Assembly: GCF_027943725.1 (NCBI RefSeq)
Contig: NZ_AP025696.1
Coordinates: forward strand, 1 to 64,000
Reading direction: 5' to 3'
Source: Nitrosophilus kaiyonis
GTDB taxonomy: Bacteria > Campylobacterota > Campylobacteria > Campylobacterales > Nitratiruptoraceae
DNA: 64,000 nucleotides
Both the position numbers and the translations under genes were made by a program. The notes under the pieces are model-generated. The model had not been told where the DNA came from. It was given only the letters and a program-made list of their open reading frames with translations, and made no database searches. Shown in pieces: positions 15,473-24,364 of this stretch (positions are counted from its first letter, which is position 1; every line of letters begins with the position of its first letter).

Positions 15473-16203
15473 TTATAACTCACTATTAAAGCTTTTATCA
15501 AAAGTTCCCATCCATCAGCTAAAACAAATAAAATCAATTTAAATGGTAAACTAATCATCATAGGGGGTATCATCATCATACCCATTGACATTAAAATACT
15601 TGCAACTAAAAGATCTATAACTAAAAATGGAAGAAAAATTACAAATACTACTTCAAAAGCAACTTTTATCTCACTTACTAAAAATGCAGGAATTAAAGTT
15701 ATTATATCCAATTCACTTGAATTTTTCGGTCTCTTTTTTGATAAATCTATAAAAAGTTTTAAATCTTCTTTTCTTGTGTTTTTTATCAAAAACTCTTTTA
15801 TTGGCTTTTTAGCATTATTAATAGCTTCTATATCATTAATCTCTTTATTCATATAAGGAGTTATAGCATTTTTATTTATCTCAAAAAAAACCGGTTTCAT
15901 AATAAAAAAAGTTAAAAACAGAGATAGAGCAATAATTACTTGATTTGGAGGAGATTGAGGAATACCTAAAGCGTGGCGTAAAAGTGAAAGTACTATAACT
16001 ATTCTTGTAAAAGATGTAACTGTTATTAAAATTGCAGGGGCAAGAGATAAAATAGTTATCAAAAATAGAATTTTTAATGTTATATCAATATTTTTTAGCT
16101 GATTTATGGTATCTTCAACTACTCCAGCCTGTAAAAAGTTGGGTATAAATAGTAAAATAAAAAAAATAAAAAAAACTCTTTTTTTATCAAATTTTTTAAC
16201 CAT
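15469..16203 (-). CDS. fliP: Flagellar export gate protein FliP
   Basis: 244 residues with an N-terminal signal-like hydrophobic segment (10-27), as is normal for FliP, and further membrane helices. Family motifs: T-S-F-T-R-I-V-I-V-L-S-L-L-R-H-A-L-G, P-P-N-Q-V-I-I-A-L-S-L-F-L-T, and M-S-M-G-M-M-M-I-P-P-M-M-I-S-L-P-F-K. It forms the pentameric pore of the export gate. It overlaps fliO by 8 bases and fliQ by 4. Confidence 0.97.
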   Translation of the reverse strand: MVKKFDKKRVFFIFFILLFIPNFLQAGVVEDTINQLKNIDITLKILFLITILSLAPAILITVTSFTRIVIVLSLLRHALGIPQSPPNQVIIALSLFLTFFIMKPVFFEINKNAITPYMNKEINDIEAINNAKKPIKEFLIKNTRKEDLKLFIDLSKKRPKNSSELDIITLIPAFLVSEIKVAFEVVFVIFLPFLVIDLLVASILMSMGMMMIPPMMISLPFKLILFVLADGWELLIKALIVSYK

Positions 16204-16495
16204 TTTTATTATCTTTATTCAAATTATCAAAATCTTTTTTTTGCCACTCTTTTATTTTTGATATTCCCTTTTCATCTACCGATAATAAAAATATAAAATC
16301 CCCAACCTCTACTATTTGCAATGAACTGTTTTTTGAAAGATAGATTGATTCTAGGACTTTTATATTTTTCCCAGCTTTAGGAACAAATTTAAACCCTGAT
16401 TTTTTTATATAATAATAGAAAGAATAGATTAAAACTATAATAATTGAAAAAGATGCTAAAAATTTGATAATCTCACTGTTTTCAAGCAAGATCAA
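16196..16495 (-). CDS. fliO: FliO-like export gate assembly protein
   Basis: 99 residues: one membrane helix (about 8-28) and a small cytoplasmic basic domain with V-L-E-S-I-Y-L-S-K-N-S-S-L-Q-I-V-E-V-G-D, matching the FliO pattern (lgpkrslllvevgd). FliO helps FliP oligomers assemble. FliO is poorly conserved, but its place between fliN and fliP is standard. It overlaps fliN by 14 bases. Confidence 0.85.
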   Translation of the reverse strand: MILLENSEIIKFLASFSIIIVLIYSFYYYIKKSGFKFVPKAGKNIKVLESIYLSKNSSLQIVEVGDFIFLLSVDEKGISKIKEWQKKDFDNLNKDNKNG

Positions 16496-16751
16496 TTATC
16501 CTTACACCATATTTATCATTTGCAATTACCATTTCTCCAACTGCAAAAGTTTGACTATTTATATGTATTTTTATATATCCATCTAGATTAGTATCAAGTT
16601 CAATAATATCACCCTCTTTTAAAGAGACAATTTCAAGTAGCATTTTGCTTGTTTTTCCAACACTTGCACGTATCTTTAATTTTACATCATTTAAAAAATC
16701 AAGATCTAATGGAGAAACTTCATTCTCTTCAATTTTTTTATTGTTTTCCAA
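16482..16751 (-). CDS. fliN: Flagellar motor switch protein FliN (SpoA domain)
   Basis: 89 residues consisting of a short acidic leader and one SpoA domain (15-88) with L-K-E-G-D-I-I-E-L-D and G-E-M-V-I-A-N-D-K-Y-G-V-R-I. FliN forms the lower C-ring and docks FliH at the export gate. The start is a TTG with a strong AGGAG site. A second FliN-type protein, the longer FliY-like gene at 37364, is also present, so the C-ring probably contains both, as in Campylobacter and Helicobacter. Confidence 0.9.
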   Translation of the reverse strand: MENNKKIEENEVSPLDLDFLNDVKLKIRASVGKTSKMLLEIVSLKEGDIIELDTNLDGYIKIHINSQTFAVGEMVIANDKYGVRIIDLA

Positions 16752-16763
16752 AACTTCTCCTAA

Positions 16764-17279
16764 TTAAGCTGTTTGAATTACAAAATCTGTAAAATAGACA
16801 TTCTTAACACCACCAATTGGTAAAATCGCATTTATTCTTTTAATAATCTCCTCTTTTAATTTTTCTATTCCTTCAGCAGATTTTAATTCATTAGAGCTTT
16901 TTGTAAAAAGCAGTGTTGTTATAGCATCCTTTATTTGAGGTAATCTTTTTTCAAGTTCAGCTTTAATCTTTTCATCTTGAACTTCTAAAACAACAGATAT
17001 TTTTAAATATCTATCTGCATCTCTATCTTGAAGATTTACTATAAAGGTTCCAACATCAAACTGTATACCAAGCTCTTCAACATTTTTTATCTCTTCTACA
17101 ATTTTTTCAGCTTTTTTCTCTTTTTTCTGTTCCTCTTTTTGCTTATCTAAAACCAAAAATTTGTATGCTGCTCCCCCACCTGCACCTAAAAGTATCAAAA
17201 CCAATAGCAATATAATTATTAATTTCTTTTTACCGCCTTTTTTCTCTTCAACTTCTTGCTCTTTAGCCTCTTCAGCCAT
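16764..17279 (-). CDS. fliL: Flagellar basal-body protein FliL
   Basis: 171 residues: a Lys/Glu-rich cytoplasmic tail, one membrane helix (22-45) and a periplasmic stomatin-like domain with F-D-V-G-T-F-I-V-N-L, R-Y-L-K-I-S-V-V-L-E-V, P-Q-I-K-D-A-I and I-K-R-I-N-A-I-L-P ending near V-Y-F-T-D-F-V-I-Q, all family features. FliL rings the stator units. It heads fliL-N-O-P-Q-R. The 99 bases upstream hold the flgE terminator and a 16-bp inverted repeat. Confidence 0.95.
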   Translation of the reverse strand: MAEEAKEQEVEEKKGGKKKLIIILLLVLILLGAGGGAAYKFLVLDKQKEEQKKEKKAEKIVEEIKNVEELGIQFDVGTFIVNLQDRDADRYLKISVVLEVQDEKIKAELEKRLPQIKDAITTLLFTKSSNELKSAEGIEKLKEEIIKRINAILPIGGVKNVYFTDFVIQTA

Positions 17280-17294
17280 CTATTCCCTTTATAA

Positions 17295-17348
17295 TTTAAA
17301 TATTAGATATAAAATAAGCAAAAAATTATCTCATATCTAATATTTAAA
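17295..17348. repeat. 16-bp perfect inverted repeat upstream of fliL
   Basis: TTTAAATATTAGATAT at 17295-17310 pairs exactly with 17333-17348 across a 22-base spacer. It lies between the flgE terminator and the fliL start, on the leader side of the fliL-R series. It may be a regulator-binding site or a leader hairpin; nothing in the sequence decides between these. Confidence 0.55.
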
Positions 17349-17354
17349 ATAGAT

Positions 17355-17375
17355 AAAAGGGATTAAATCCCTTTT
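17355..17375 (-). terminator. Terminator after flgE
   Basis: Arms AAAAGGGAT (17355-17363) and ATCCCTTTT (17367-17375) with a 3-base loop form a 9-bp stem just after the flgE stop. In the minus-strand transcript it is followed by ATCTATTTT. It probably separates flgD-flgE from fliL-R. Confidence 0.75.
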
Positions 17376-17378
17376 ATT

Positions 17379-18977
17379 TTATCTTTTTATATCCATTGTT
17401 GTTTGCAGTATCTGGTCTGAAGTAGTTATTGTTTTTGCATTGGCTTGATATGCTCTTTGTGCAGTAATTAGATTAATAAACTCTTGTGAAATATCAACAT
17501 TACTCATCTCAAGCATACCACTTCTTATTTTACTTATAACACCACCAGGAACAATAATAGGAGTAAATGTTTGTTGATTTGGAAGATATAAGCTATCACC
17601 TTTTCTAACCAACATCTCTTTATCTTTAAATGTTGCTATTGCAAGTCTTGCTATATCTTTAACTTGTCCATTTGTATAGGTAGCTTTGATAACCCCTTCT
17701 TCACTAACAGATATGCTCATTAAATCACCTTTTCCGCTACCATTTTGTTGAGCATAAAATATAAAATCACTATCAAGTTGTGTTAAATTTACAAAATTTT
17801 CTGAAATTTGCGTATCAACTGCGCCAGTATTTAAAAATCTACTATCATCTCTTGAATAGTTAATTACTGCTGTTTGGATATTTTTCAGATCTGTTATAGA
17901 TGCTGTTGTTGTATCACTAAAGTCTTGGTAAGAAATTGCCAATGTAGTCCCACTATTTCCATCCCCAGCTGCACCTATAATAGTGATTTTTCCATCATCA
18001 TAACTTATACTTCCTTTAATTTCACCTGTGTTTATATCTACAATATTTCCTGAACCATCATCATTCCATTCTACACTATTACCATTATGGTCTTGTGTAA
18101 TATGAACGGTACCAGGTAATACAGGAGTATTGGCTACAGAAAATACACCATCATCATTATTTTCTGTCGCATTACCACTATTATCATTCGGTATTGATAC
18201 ATATTGACCAGAGGTTAGCTCGCCTTTACCATTAAAAGTCAATTCAATCGAAGAATAATTATTTGATCCATCTGAATACAATACTGCTCTATCATCAAGT
18301 TGAGTATATACTCTCCATGTATTAATACCAGTTTTTGCAAAATAGTGTTTTAAAATATGTGCTGTTCCTAAACTATCATAAGTAGTTATAGTATTTACAT
18401 AATGGTAAGTTGTTGCATCACTAGGATCAAAAGTTGCAGAAATTGCATCTACACTTGAATCAAGATTTGCTGGGTTTTCAAATTTTATTTGATCAGTATT
18501 TCTTGGCTCTATAGAGTTTGGTATATTTAAATGTCCCATAGCTCCAGCTATATTTCCTGCATCATCAAGGGCCCACCCTTGAAGTTTATATCCATTTTGA
18601 TTAATAACATCTCCATTTGCATCAATTCTAAAATCCCCGGCTCTTGTATAATAAACTAAATCTGCAGCAGGATTTTTTACCATAAAAAATCCTTCACCAT
18701 CAAGAGCTAAAGATAATGGCTGATTTGTTGCTTTGAAAGTTCCTTGAGAAAAATCTTTAACAGTTGATGCCACAAAAGAGCCTCCACCTATTTCTTTATT
18801 TTTAGGTACTCCACTTGTAGAATATGTAGTAAGTGAATTTGAAATCAAATCTTGAAAATTAACTCTTTCTTGTTTAAATCCTGTTGTATTAACATTAGCT
18901 ATATTATCACTTATAACAGATAACCAAGTTTTATTTGCATTTAATCCGGTATTTCCTGTATAAAAAGATTGTAACAT
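17379..18977 (-). CDS. flgE: Flagellar hook protein FlgE
   Basis: 532 residues. Conserved N-terminus: M-L-Q-S-F-Y-T-G-N-T-G-L with L-S-V-I-S-D-N-I-A-N-V-N-T-T-G-F-K (19-35). The central region is long, with many G, D, S and T residues (hook D1/D2 domains, W-R-V-Y-T-Q-L-D-D near 210). The C-terminus has M-L-E-M-S-N-V-D-I-S-Q-E-F-I-N-L-I-T-A-Q-R-A-Y-Q-A-N-A-K, the flagellar rod/hook signature. The protein polymerises into the hook. It starts one base after the flgD stop. It is shorter than Campylobacter hook proteins (about 840 residues). Confidence 0.96.
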   Translation of the reverse strand: MLQSFYTGNTGLNANKTWLSVISDNIANVNTTGFKQERVNFQDLISNSLTTYSTSGVPKNKEIGGGSFVASTVKDFSQGTFKATNQPLSLALDGEGFFMVKNPAADLVYYTRAGDFRIDANGDVINQNGYKLQGWALDDAGNIAGAMGHLNIPNSIEPRNTDQIKFENPANLDSSVDAISATFDPSDATTYHYVNTITTYDSLGTAHILKHYFAKTGINTWRVYTQLDDRAVLYSDGSNNYSSIELTFNGKGELTSGQYVSIPNDNSGNATENNDDGVFSVANTPVLPGTVHITQDHNGNSVEWNDDGSGNIVDINTGEIKGSISYDDGKITIIGAAGDGNSGTTLAISYQDFSDTTTASITDLKNIQTAVINYSRDDSRFLNTGAVDTQISENFVNLTQLDSDFIFYAQQNGSGKGDLMSISVSEEGVIKATYTNGQVKDIARLAIATFKDKEMLVRKGDSLYLPNQQTFTPIIVPGGVISKIRSGMLEMSNVDISQEFINLITAQRAYQANAKTITTSDQILQTTMDIKR

Positions 18978-18978
18978 T

Positions 18979-19623
18979 TTATCCTCCTATTTTAACTATA
19001 TCATTCAATTCCAATGATCCTTGTGCATAAAGCAGTTTTATTGTGTTATCATATTTTTCTACACCACTTATTTTTGCAGTTGAATAAATTGAAGTTTTTA
19101 CATCTTCTCCTGAATTTTTAGCAATAATACTTATATTATAATATCCATCATCAATATTTTCCACAAACTCTATTTTTTTCTTTGAACCAGGTTTAATATC
19201 TTTAAATTCTTGCTGATCTATAACATTACCATTTTTATCATATAGATATACATTTACAATATCAGCAGGCTCTTTCACTTCAAATTCTATTTGTGATTTT
19301 CCATTTTCAAAATATGTCTTATTTCCCAAATATTCTACTTTTTCTCCTATAAGATTTGCAGCTTTTAAAAGCATTTCATCACTACTACTTATTTTATTTA
19401 CTGCATTTTCAAAATTATTCATTACTTCTAATTCTCTAAGTTTCACAGTATTATCTATAAATTTTGAAATATCTTGAGCCTCAAAAGGATCCTGATATTT
19501 AAAAGTTGCTAAAAGAACCTTTAAAAAATCTTCTTGATTCATTTTTGAATTATCAAAATTTGCATCTACAATTTTTAAGTATTTGCCAGAAAAACCTTTA
19601 ATAGTATCAATAGGCGAAGTCAT
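18979..19623 (-). CDS. flgD: Hook-capping protein FlgD
   Basis: 214 residues from the ATG at 19623. The N-terminus has M-N-Q-E-D-F-L-K-V-L-L-A-T-F-K-Y-Q-D-P-F, the FlgD signature, followed by a beta-rich FlgD Ig-like half. It caps the growing hook. A GTG at 19632 would add three residues, but it overlaps the AAAAAAGG ribosome site that fits the ATG, so the ATG is preferred. The 100 bases upstream (19624-19723) contain no clear sigma-54 or sigma-28 site; a TAAAAT element on the minus strand is a weak promoter candidate. Confidence 0.92.
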   Translation of the reverse strand: MTSPIDTIKGFSGKYLKIVDANFDNSKMNQEDFLKVLLATFKYQDPFEAQDISKFIDNTVKLRELEVMNNFENAVNKISSSDEMLLKAANLIGEKVEYLGNKTYFENGKSQIEFEVKEPADIVNVYLYDKNGNVIDQQEFKDIKPGSKKKIEFVENIDDGYYNISIIAKNSGEDVKTSIYSTAKISGVEKYDNTIKLLYAQGSLELNDIVKIGG

Positions 19624-19723
19624 TAATAACACCTTTTTTAAATGTCAATTTTGGGGATTATTTACTTATTTTATCTAAAGAAAATTAAATAAATCTAAAG
19701 AATATACCTATTTATGGAGATTT

Positions 19724-21025
19724 TTATAAATTTATATCGATTTTTGAAACAATTTCTTTTAATTTTTCAAAACTATCTTTTAAGTTAACTTTTTCATTAA
19801 CATTTTGTCTAAGATAATCTTCCCAAATTGGATGTAATCTTATTGCAATATCTATTTTTTGTGAAGTCCCCATTTTATAAAGTCCAAGATTTATCATCTC
19901 TTCAGAATCTCTATAAATTGATTCAAGTTTTATATATTTAGATTGCATTTCCAAAATATCTTCGCTTACAATTTGTGGTGTAAGCCTACTTATACTTTTT
20001 AGTACATCTATTGCTGGGAAAATTCTTTTTTGTGCTAAACTTCTAGATAATAATATATGGCCATCTAAAAAACCTACAGCTGCATCTGCAACTGGATCCA
20101 TAGATACATCATCACCTTCAACTAAAACAGTATAAATTCCAGTTATACTTCCTTTTCCTGAAAAAGTTCCAGCCTGTTCTATTATTTTTGGTAATAAAGA
20201 AAAAACTGAAGGTGTATATCCTTTTGATGTAGGAGGCTCACCAATAGCCAATCCTATCTCTCTTTGAGCCATAGCAAGCCTTGTTAAAGAGTCTACCATA
20301 AATAAAACATCTTTTCCGCTATTTGAAAAATAGTTAGCAATTGCAATTGCAGAGTAAACTGCTCTAATTTTTGCAAGTGGAGTTTGATCAGAGGTTGCAA
20401 CTACAACTACTGATTTTTTAAGTCCCTCTTCACCCAAATTATCTTCTATAAACTCTCTTACTTCCCTTCCTCTTTCTCCAATTAATGCAATAACATTAAC
20501 ATCTGTTTCAGTAAATCTTGAAATCATACCAAGAAGGGTACTTTTCCCTATTCCAGCACCAGCAAAAATACCAATTCTTTGCCCTTTTCCAACTGTCAAA
20601 AGGCCGTTTATACTTCTTATACCCATATCAAGAGGCTCTTTTATTCTGCCTCTTTTTAAAGGATTTATAGGATCATTTTTTAAATAGTAATAATTTACAT
20701 AATCAATTTTTTCTCTGTTTAAGGGATTGCCAAATGGATCAATTACACTCCCTAAAAGATCTTCTCCAACTCCTATATTAATAGGTTCAAGTCTTGCTTC
20801 TACAAAACTTCCTACTTTTACACCTCTTGTATCATCATATGCCATAAGAAGAGTTTTGTGGTCTTTAAATCCAACAATTTCAGCTTCAATTCCATTCTCA
20901 AATACACAAGAATCACCAATAGAAACTTTAGGCAATATTGCTTCAATTATAGGTCCGCTTACACCTACAATTTTCCCTTTGACTTTATATTTAGGTAAAC
21001 TTTTTAGTCTCTCTTTTAATTTCAT
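19724..21025 (-). CDS. fliI: Flagellum-specific ATPase FliI
   Basis: 433 residues, full length. F1-beta-like ATPase with the Walker A G-A-G-I-G-K-S-T-L (about 157-165), G-E-R-G-R-E-V-R-E-F-I and Walker B D-V-L-F-M-V-D-S-L-T-R, followed by P-P-T-S-K-G-Y-T-P-S-V-F-S-L-L-P typical of FliI/YscN. It energises unloading of export substrates at the gate. It overlaps fliH by 35 bases. The minus-strand run from fliF through fliI ends here, 100 bases before flgD. Confidence 0.97.
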   Translation of the reverse strand: MKLKERLKSLPKYKVKGKIVGVSGPIIEAILPKVSIGDSCVFENGIEAEIVGFKDHKTLLMAYDDTRGVKVGSFVEARLEPINIGVGEDLLGSVIDPFGNPLNREKIDYVNYYYLKNDPINPLKRGRIKEPLDMGIRSINGLLTVGKGQRIGIFAGAGIGKSTLLGMISRFTETDVNVIALIGERGREVREFIEDNLGEEGLKKSVVVVATSDQTPLAKIRAVYSAIAIANYFSNSGKDVLFMVDSLTRLAMAQREIGLAIGEPPTSKGYTPSVFSLLPKIIEQAGTFSGKGSITGIYTVLVEGDDVSMDPVADAAVGFLDGHILLSRSLAQKRIFPAIDVLKSISRLTPQIVSEDILEMQSKYIKLESIYRDSEEMINLGLYKMGTSQKIDIAIRLHPIWEDYLRQNVNEKVNLKDSFEKLKEIVSKIDINL

Positions 21026-21659
21026 CTTTTAATACTTCTATTTTTTCTTTAAATCTGTTTTCTAATTTAAAATCATAAAACTCTATTACATAATCTCCGT
21101 TTTTAAGATTATCATCTTTTTCAATTTTAATATTTGTAAAACTTTTATTAATCTCATCATATATAGTTGGAGATACTTTTATCTCAATTGGTATTGATTC
21201 TTTAAATTCTAGTATTGTCTGGGTAATTGCATCTTTAATAATATCTTTATTTGAATTTTGAATATATAAAAATTCTAATATCTCTTCTAAATTATCTAAT
21301 AAAATATTACTTAAATCAGTTAAATATTGATCAATTTTCTCTTTTAAATCTTTTTCAATATATCTGTATTTTTGACTGATGTTATTAATCTCTTGTTCTT
21401 TCTCTTTTTCAACTTTTTCTTTTAAATCTTTTAAAATATTTTGAAACTCTTCATCTTTTTTTTTGACTGCTTCTTTAAATCCCTTTTCAAAATACTCTTT
21501 TTTTGTCTCTTCTAATTTTTTTCTATAATTTTCTTCAAGCTCCAAAATTTTTTCTTGATAAAACTCTTCAACTTCTTTTGGAGTAATCTCTTCTTGATTT
21601 TTTCTACTTTTTAAAATATTTATATCTTTTAATTTCCCAAAATCATCTAAATTAAGCAT
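20991..21659 (-). CDS. fliH: Flagellar export stator FliH
   Basis: 222 residues from the ATG at 21659, which overlaps the fliF stop as TAATG, a common coupled start. A start at 21680 would add seven residues. The middle (about 25-120) is a long Lys/Glu coiled coil with a F-E-K-G-F-x-E-A style segment; the C-terminal globular part resembles the V-ATPase E-subunit fold of FliH. FliH binds FliI and FliN and tunes ATPase activity. Placement between fliF and fliI, with no fliG between, is unusual because fliG is elsewhere (39245). Confidence 0.87.
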   Translation of the reverse strand: MLNLDDFGKLKDINILKSRKNQEEITPKEVEEFYQEKILELEENYRKKLEETKKEYFEKGFKEAVKKKDEEFQNILKDLKEKVEKEKEQEINNISQKYRYIEKDLKEKIDQYLTDLSNILLDNLEEILEFLYIQNSNKDIIKDAITQTILEFKESIPIEIKVSPTIYDEINKSFTNIKIEKDDNLKNGDYVIEFYDFKLENRFKEKIEVLKDEIKRETKKFT

Positions 21660-23251
21660 TATTTTTCTTCTTTTATCCATTTACTAATCATATTAGCGAT
21701 AAGTTCTGGATTTTCATCTACCATTTGTAAAATCTTTTGATATGCTGGTTCAGCTTCTAAATTTAATATTTCACTCTCTTTTTCATGAAGTTTTTCCATA
21801 CTCTTCATTGATTCAGCTAAGGCTTTTTCCTCCGCAAGTTTAGCAGCTTTTTTTGCCTTTGAAGCTTTTATCGCAAAAATAATTAATAACACAAATAGCA
21901 CTAAAGCCAGCCCACCAATAACTAAAAGAAGAGCCATATCTTTTTTAGATAAAACTTCTGTTTCAATTTCAACTGTTTTTGGTGCTTCAAAAGGCACACT
22001 AACAACAGTAACTACATCTCCTCTTTTTGGATCAAATCCAACAGCACTTTTAATAAGTTCTTCATAAGAAGCAAGTTCTTCTTTACTTCTTGGCACAAAT
22101 TGTTTAATTTCTGTACCATTTGAATCTTTTTTTGTTATATATTTTCCATCAACAAGAACTCCAACACTTATTTTTTTAATTTTAAAAATATTTTTTTGTG
22201 TCTGAATTAACGATTTTGATACGTTATAGTTAGTTGTAACATCTTTTTTACTTCTATCTTTTGTAATATTTTTCAAATTTGATGTATTTATAACTGGAGG
22301 TACATTTGTTGGGGTTCCAGGTGCACCCTGCTCTTTTGGTTTATAGCCTTTTTCTTTTTCTTGAATCTTTCTCTCACTTACTACTGCAACTTTTTCTGGA
22401 TCATAAACTTCATCTTGCTGATTTATTTTTGCCGTTTCTATATCAACAGTTGCTCTCACAACAACATTTTGAGGACCAATAGCTCTAGCTAGCATTGATT
22501 GAATTCTTTTTTCTAAATCTTTTTCAATTTTTTTCTTTACATCTACTGTTTCTAAAAATTTTCCATTTTCATTTTCTGCAAGTTTATCAGATAACACTCT
22601 TCCAAGATTATCTACAACTGTAACATTTTCGGGCTTTAATTTTGGTACAGCATGAGATACCAAAAAAACTATTGATTTAATTTGTTCTTTCGTTAAATCT
22701 CTTCCCGGCCACAATTTTATTACAACTGATGCTTTTGCCTCATCCTCTTCTCTAGCAAATATAGAAGTTTGTGGGAGAGCTATATTTACTTTAGCATTTT
22801 GAACAGCATCAAGCTGCTTTATTGTTCTTGTTAATTCTCCTTCTATAGCTCTTATATAATTAATATTTTCTTGAAAATGAGTAGCACCCATTTTAGGCTC
22901 TTCAAATATCTCAAAGCCAACTACTTTTGATGAAGGCAAACCTTTTGCAGCAAGCTTCAATCTTACATCATATATCTTTTTTTCTGGGACCAATATAATT
23001 GAACCATCACCTTCTATTTTATAGGGAATTCTCTCCTCTTGTAAAACACTTAATATGCTTCCAGCATCATCAGGACTTAAATTAGTATATAAAACACCAT
23101 AATCTTCTTTTGAAACATTTTTTAAAACAATTATAGAAAGTAATACAATAATAGCAGCAAAACCAAGCCCTATTAAAAGATTTTTTAAAAATTTTTCACT
23201 TTTTGTAAATTCAATTATTTTTTTACCTAACTCATTTATATCAAAAGCCAA
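21659..23251 (-). CDS. fliF: Flagellar MS-ring protein FliF
   Basis: 530 residues, full length. Membrane helices at about 25-45 and 430-455 flank the periplasmic ring-building domains with Y-G-V-L-Y-T-N-L-S-P-D-D-A, L-P-Q-T-S-I-F-A-R-E-E-D-E-A-K-A-S-V and R-A-T-V-D-I. The C-terminal cytoplasmic tail (about 490-530) ends N-P-E-L-I-A-N-M-I-S-K-W-I, the FliG-binding helix. The start is a TTG with an AGGAG site 8 bases upstream. It follows fliE in the basal-body series. Confidence 0.97.
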   Translation of the reverse strand: MAFDINELGKKIIEFTKSEKFLKNLLIGLGFAAIIVLLSIIVLKNVSKEDYGVLYTNLSPDDAGSILSVLQEERIPYKIEGDGSIILVPEKKIYDVRLKLAAKGLPSSKVVGFEIFEEPKMGATHFQENINYIRAIEGELTRTIKQLDAVQNAKVNIALPQTSIFAREEDEAKASVVIKLWPGRDLTKEQIKSIVFLVSHAVPKLKPENVTVVDNLGRVLSDKLAENENGKFLETVDVKKKIEKDLEKRIQSMLARAIGPQNVVVRATVDIETAKINQQDEVYDPEKVAVVSERKIQEKEKGYKPKEQGAPGTPTNVPPVINTSNLKNITKDRSKKDVTTNYNVSKSLIQTQKNIFKIKKISVGVLVDGKYITKKDSNGTEIKQFVPRSKEELASYEELIKSAVGFDPKRGDVVTVVSVPFEAPKTVEIETEVLSKKDMALLLVIGGLALVLFVLLIIFAIKASKAKKAAKLAEEKALAESMKSMEKLHEKESEILNLEAEPAYQKILQMVDENPELIANMISKWIKEEK

Positions 23252-23262
23252 TTAATTATCTC

Positions 23263-23553
23263 CTATACCTGCATTCTCATAATATCTTGATAACTCTCTA
23301 GAGCCTTATTTCTTATCTCTGTAATTAATCTCAAAGAGATATCAGCTTTTTCTATTTTATACATTAACTCTTCAAGATTCTTAACATCACCGCTAATCAA
23401 CTTCTCTTCAGCAACTCCAGCCTCTTTTAAATCACTATTAACTTTTCCAATAAAATCTTTTAAAATTTCATCAAAACCTTTAATATCTTCTTTTTTTTGA
23501 TTTTCTATCTTATCAAATGGTACAAAATCATTCGAAATTGAGTGAACTTTCAT
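23263..23553 (-). CDS. fliE: Rod-MS-ring adaptor FliE
   Basis: 96 residues, the usual size. The C-terminal half has the family pattern A-D-I-S-L-R-L-I-T-E-I-R-N-K-A-L-E-S-Y-Q-D-I-M-R-M-Q-V. FliE is the first exported rod component and links the MS ring to FlgB. It lies 8 bases after flgC and 11 before fliF, the classic flgBC-fliEF order. Confidence 0.95.
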   Translation of the reverse strand: MKVHSISNDFVPFDKIENQKKEDIKGFDEILKDFIGKVNSDLKEAGVAEEKLISGDVKNLEELMYKIEKADISLRLITEIRNKALESYQDIMRMQV

Positions 23554-23561
23554 AGATCACC

Positions 23562-23984
23562 TCACACTTTTATTATTTCTAAAGATTTTAAAAGCATATC
23601 TTTATGAGTATTAAAAGCAGTAATATTTGCTTCATATGTTCTCATAGCCGATATCATATCAACCATCTCTCTCATTGGATCTATATTTGGCAGCTTAACA
23701 AATCCATTCTTATCTGCTAAAGGATTTGTAGGATCATATTTTAATTTAAAAGGGGCAGGATCTTCAATAACTTTTTTAATATGAACTTTTGCTAAAGGAA
23801 TATTCTTATATTTTTCACTCTCTTGTTCATAAATTGCTTCAAAAACTGGGATTTTTCTCTTATATGGAAGACCATCTTTATCTTTTGTACTATTAATATT
23901 AGCTAAATTGCTTGATATTATATCCATTCTTGCTTTTTGTGCTGACATACCTGTTGTTGCGATTTCAAGACCTTTAAATAGCAT
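23562..23984 (-). CDS. flgC: Proximal rod protein FlgC
   Basis: 140 residues. N-terminal G-L-E-I-A-T-T-G-M-S-A-Q-K-A-R-M-D-I-I-S-S-N-L-A-N-I-N-S-T, the rod signature; then P-Y-K-R-K-I-P-V-F and C-terminal V-K-L-P-N-I-D-P-M-R-E-M-V-D-M-I-S-A-M-R-T-Y-E-A-N, typical of FlgC. It is a proximal rod subunit and follows flgB with a two-base gap. Confidence 0.96.
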   Translation of the reverse strand: MLFKGLEIATTGMSAQKARMDIISSNLANINSTKDKDGLPYKRKIPVFEAIYEQESEKYKNIPLAKVHIKKVIEDPAPFKLKYDPTNPLADKNGFVKLPNIDPMREMVDMISAMRTYEANITAFNTHKDMLLKSLEIIKV

Positions 23985-23986
23985 TT

Positions 23987-24364
23987 TTATCTCCCACTAA
24001 TAGATAATTTAAGTTTTGAAAACTCTTTTTTCATTGCTTCAACTGCTGATTTATACATTATTGAACTCTCAGCAAGTTTTGCAAGCTCTTTTTGTATATC
24101 AACCATATTTTCATCATATCCTTGATATCTTCCCTCAGTAATAAGCTTTTTTTCCATTTTATTATTAGATTTTGGATCTATATGTTTTGGATCTGTTTTT
24201 TTCAATTCAATTTGATCATCTAAAATTTTTTCAAATACTAAATCTTTAGGTTTAAAACCTGGAGTATCTGCATTAGCTATATTGCTTTGAATAACTTTTG
24301 TTCTATCAAGATAGAAGGAGGCTGTTTTTGAGAGCATTTGCGTTTTTTGAAACATTTCACTCAT
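23987..24364 (-). CDS. flgB: Proximal rod protein FlgB
   Basis: 125 residues. It contains V-I-Q-S-N-I-A-N-A-D-T-P-G-F-K-P-K-D-L-V-F, the FlgB version of the rod signature, and a C-terminal helix with M-V-D-I-Q-K-E-L-A-K-L-A. It is the rod subunit next to FliE. The start ATG has an AAGGATCGAAA leader and overlaps the upstream TPR gene by 8 bases. Confidence 0.95.
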   Translation of the reverse strand: MSEMFQKTQMLSKTASFYLDRTKVIQSNIANADTPGFKPKDLVFEKILDDQIELKKTDPKHIDPKSNNKMEKKLITEGRYQGYDENMVDIQKELAKLAESSIMYKSAVEAMKKEFSKLKLSISGR

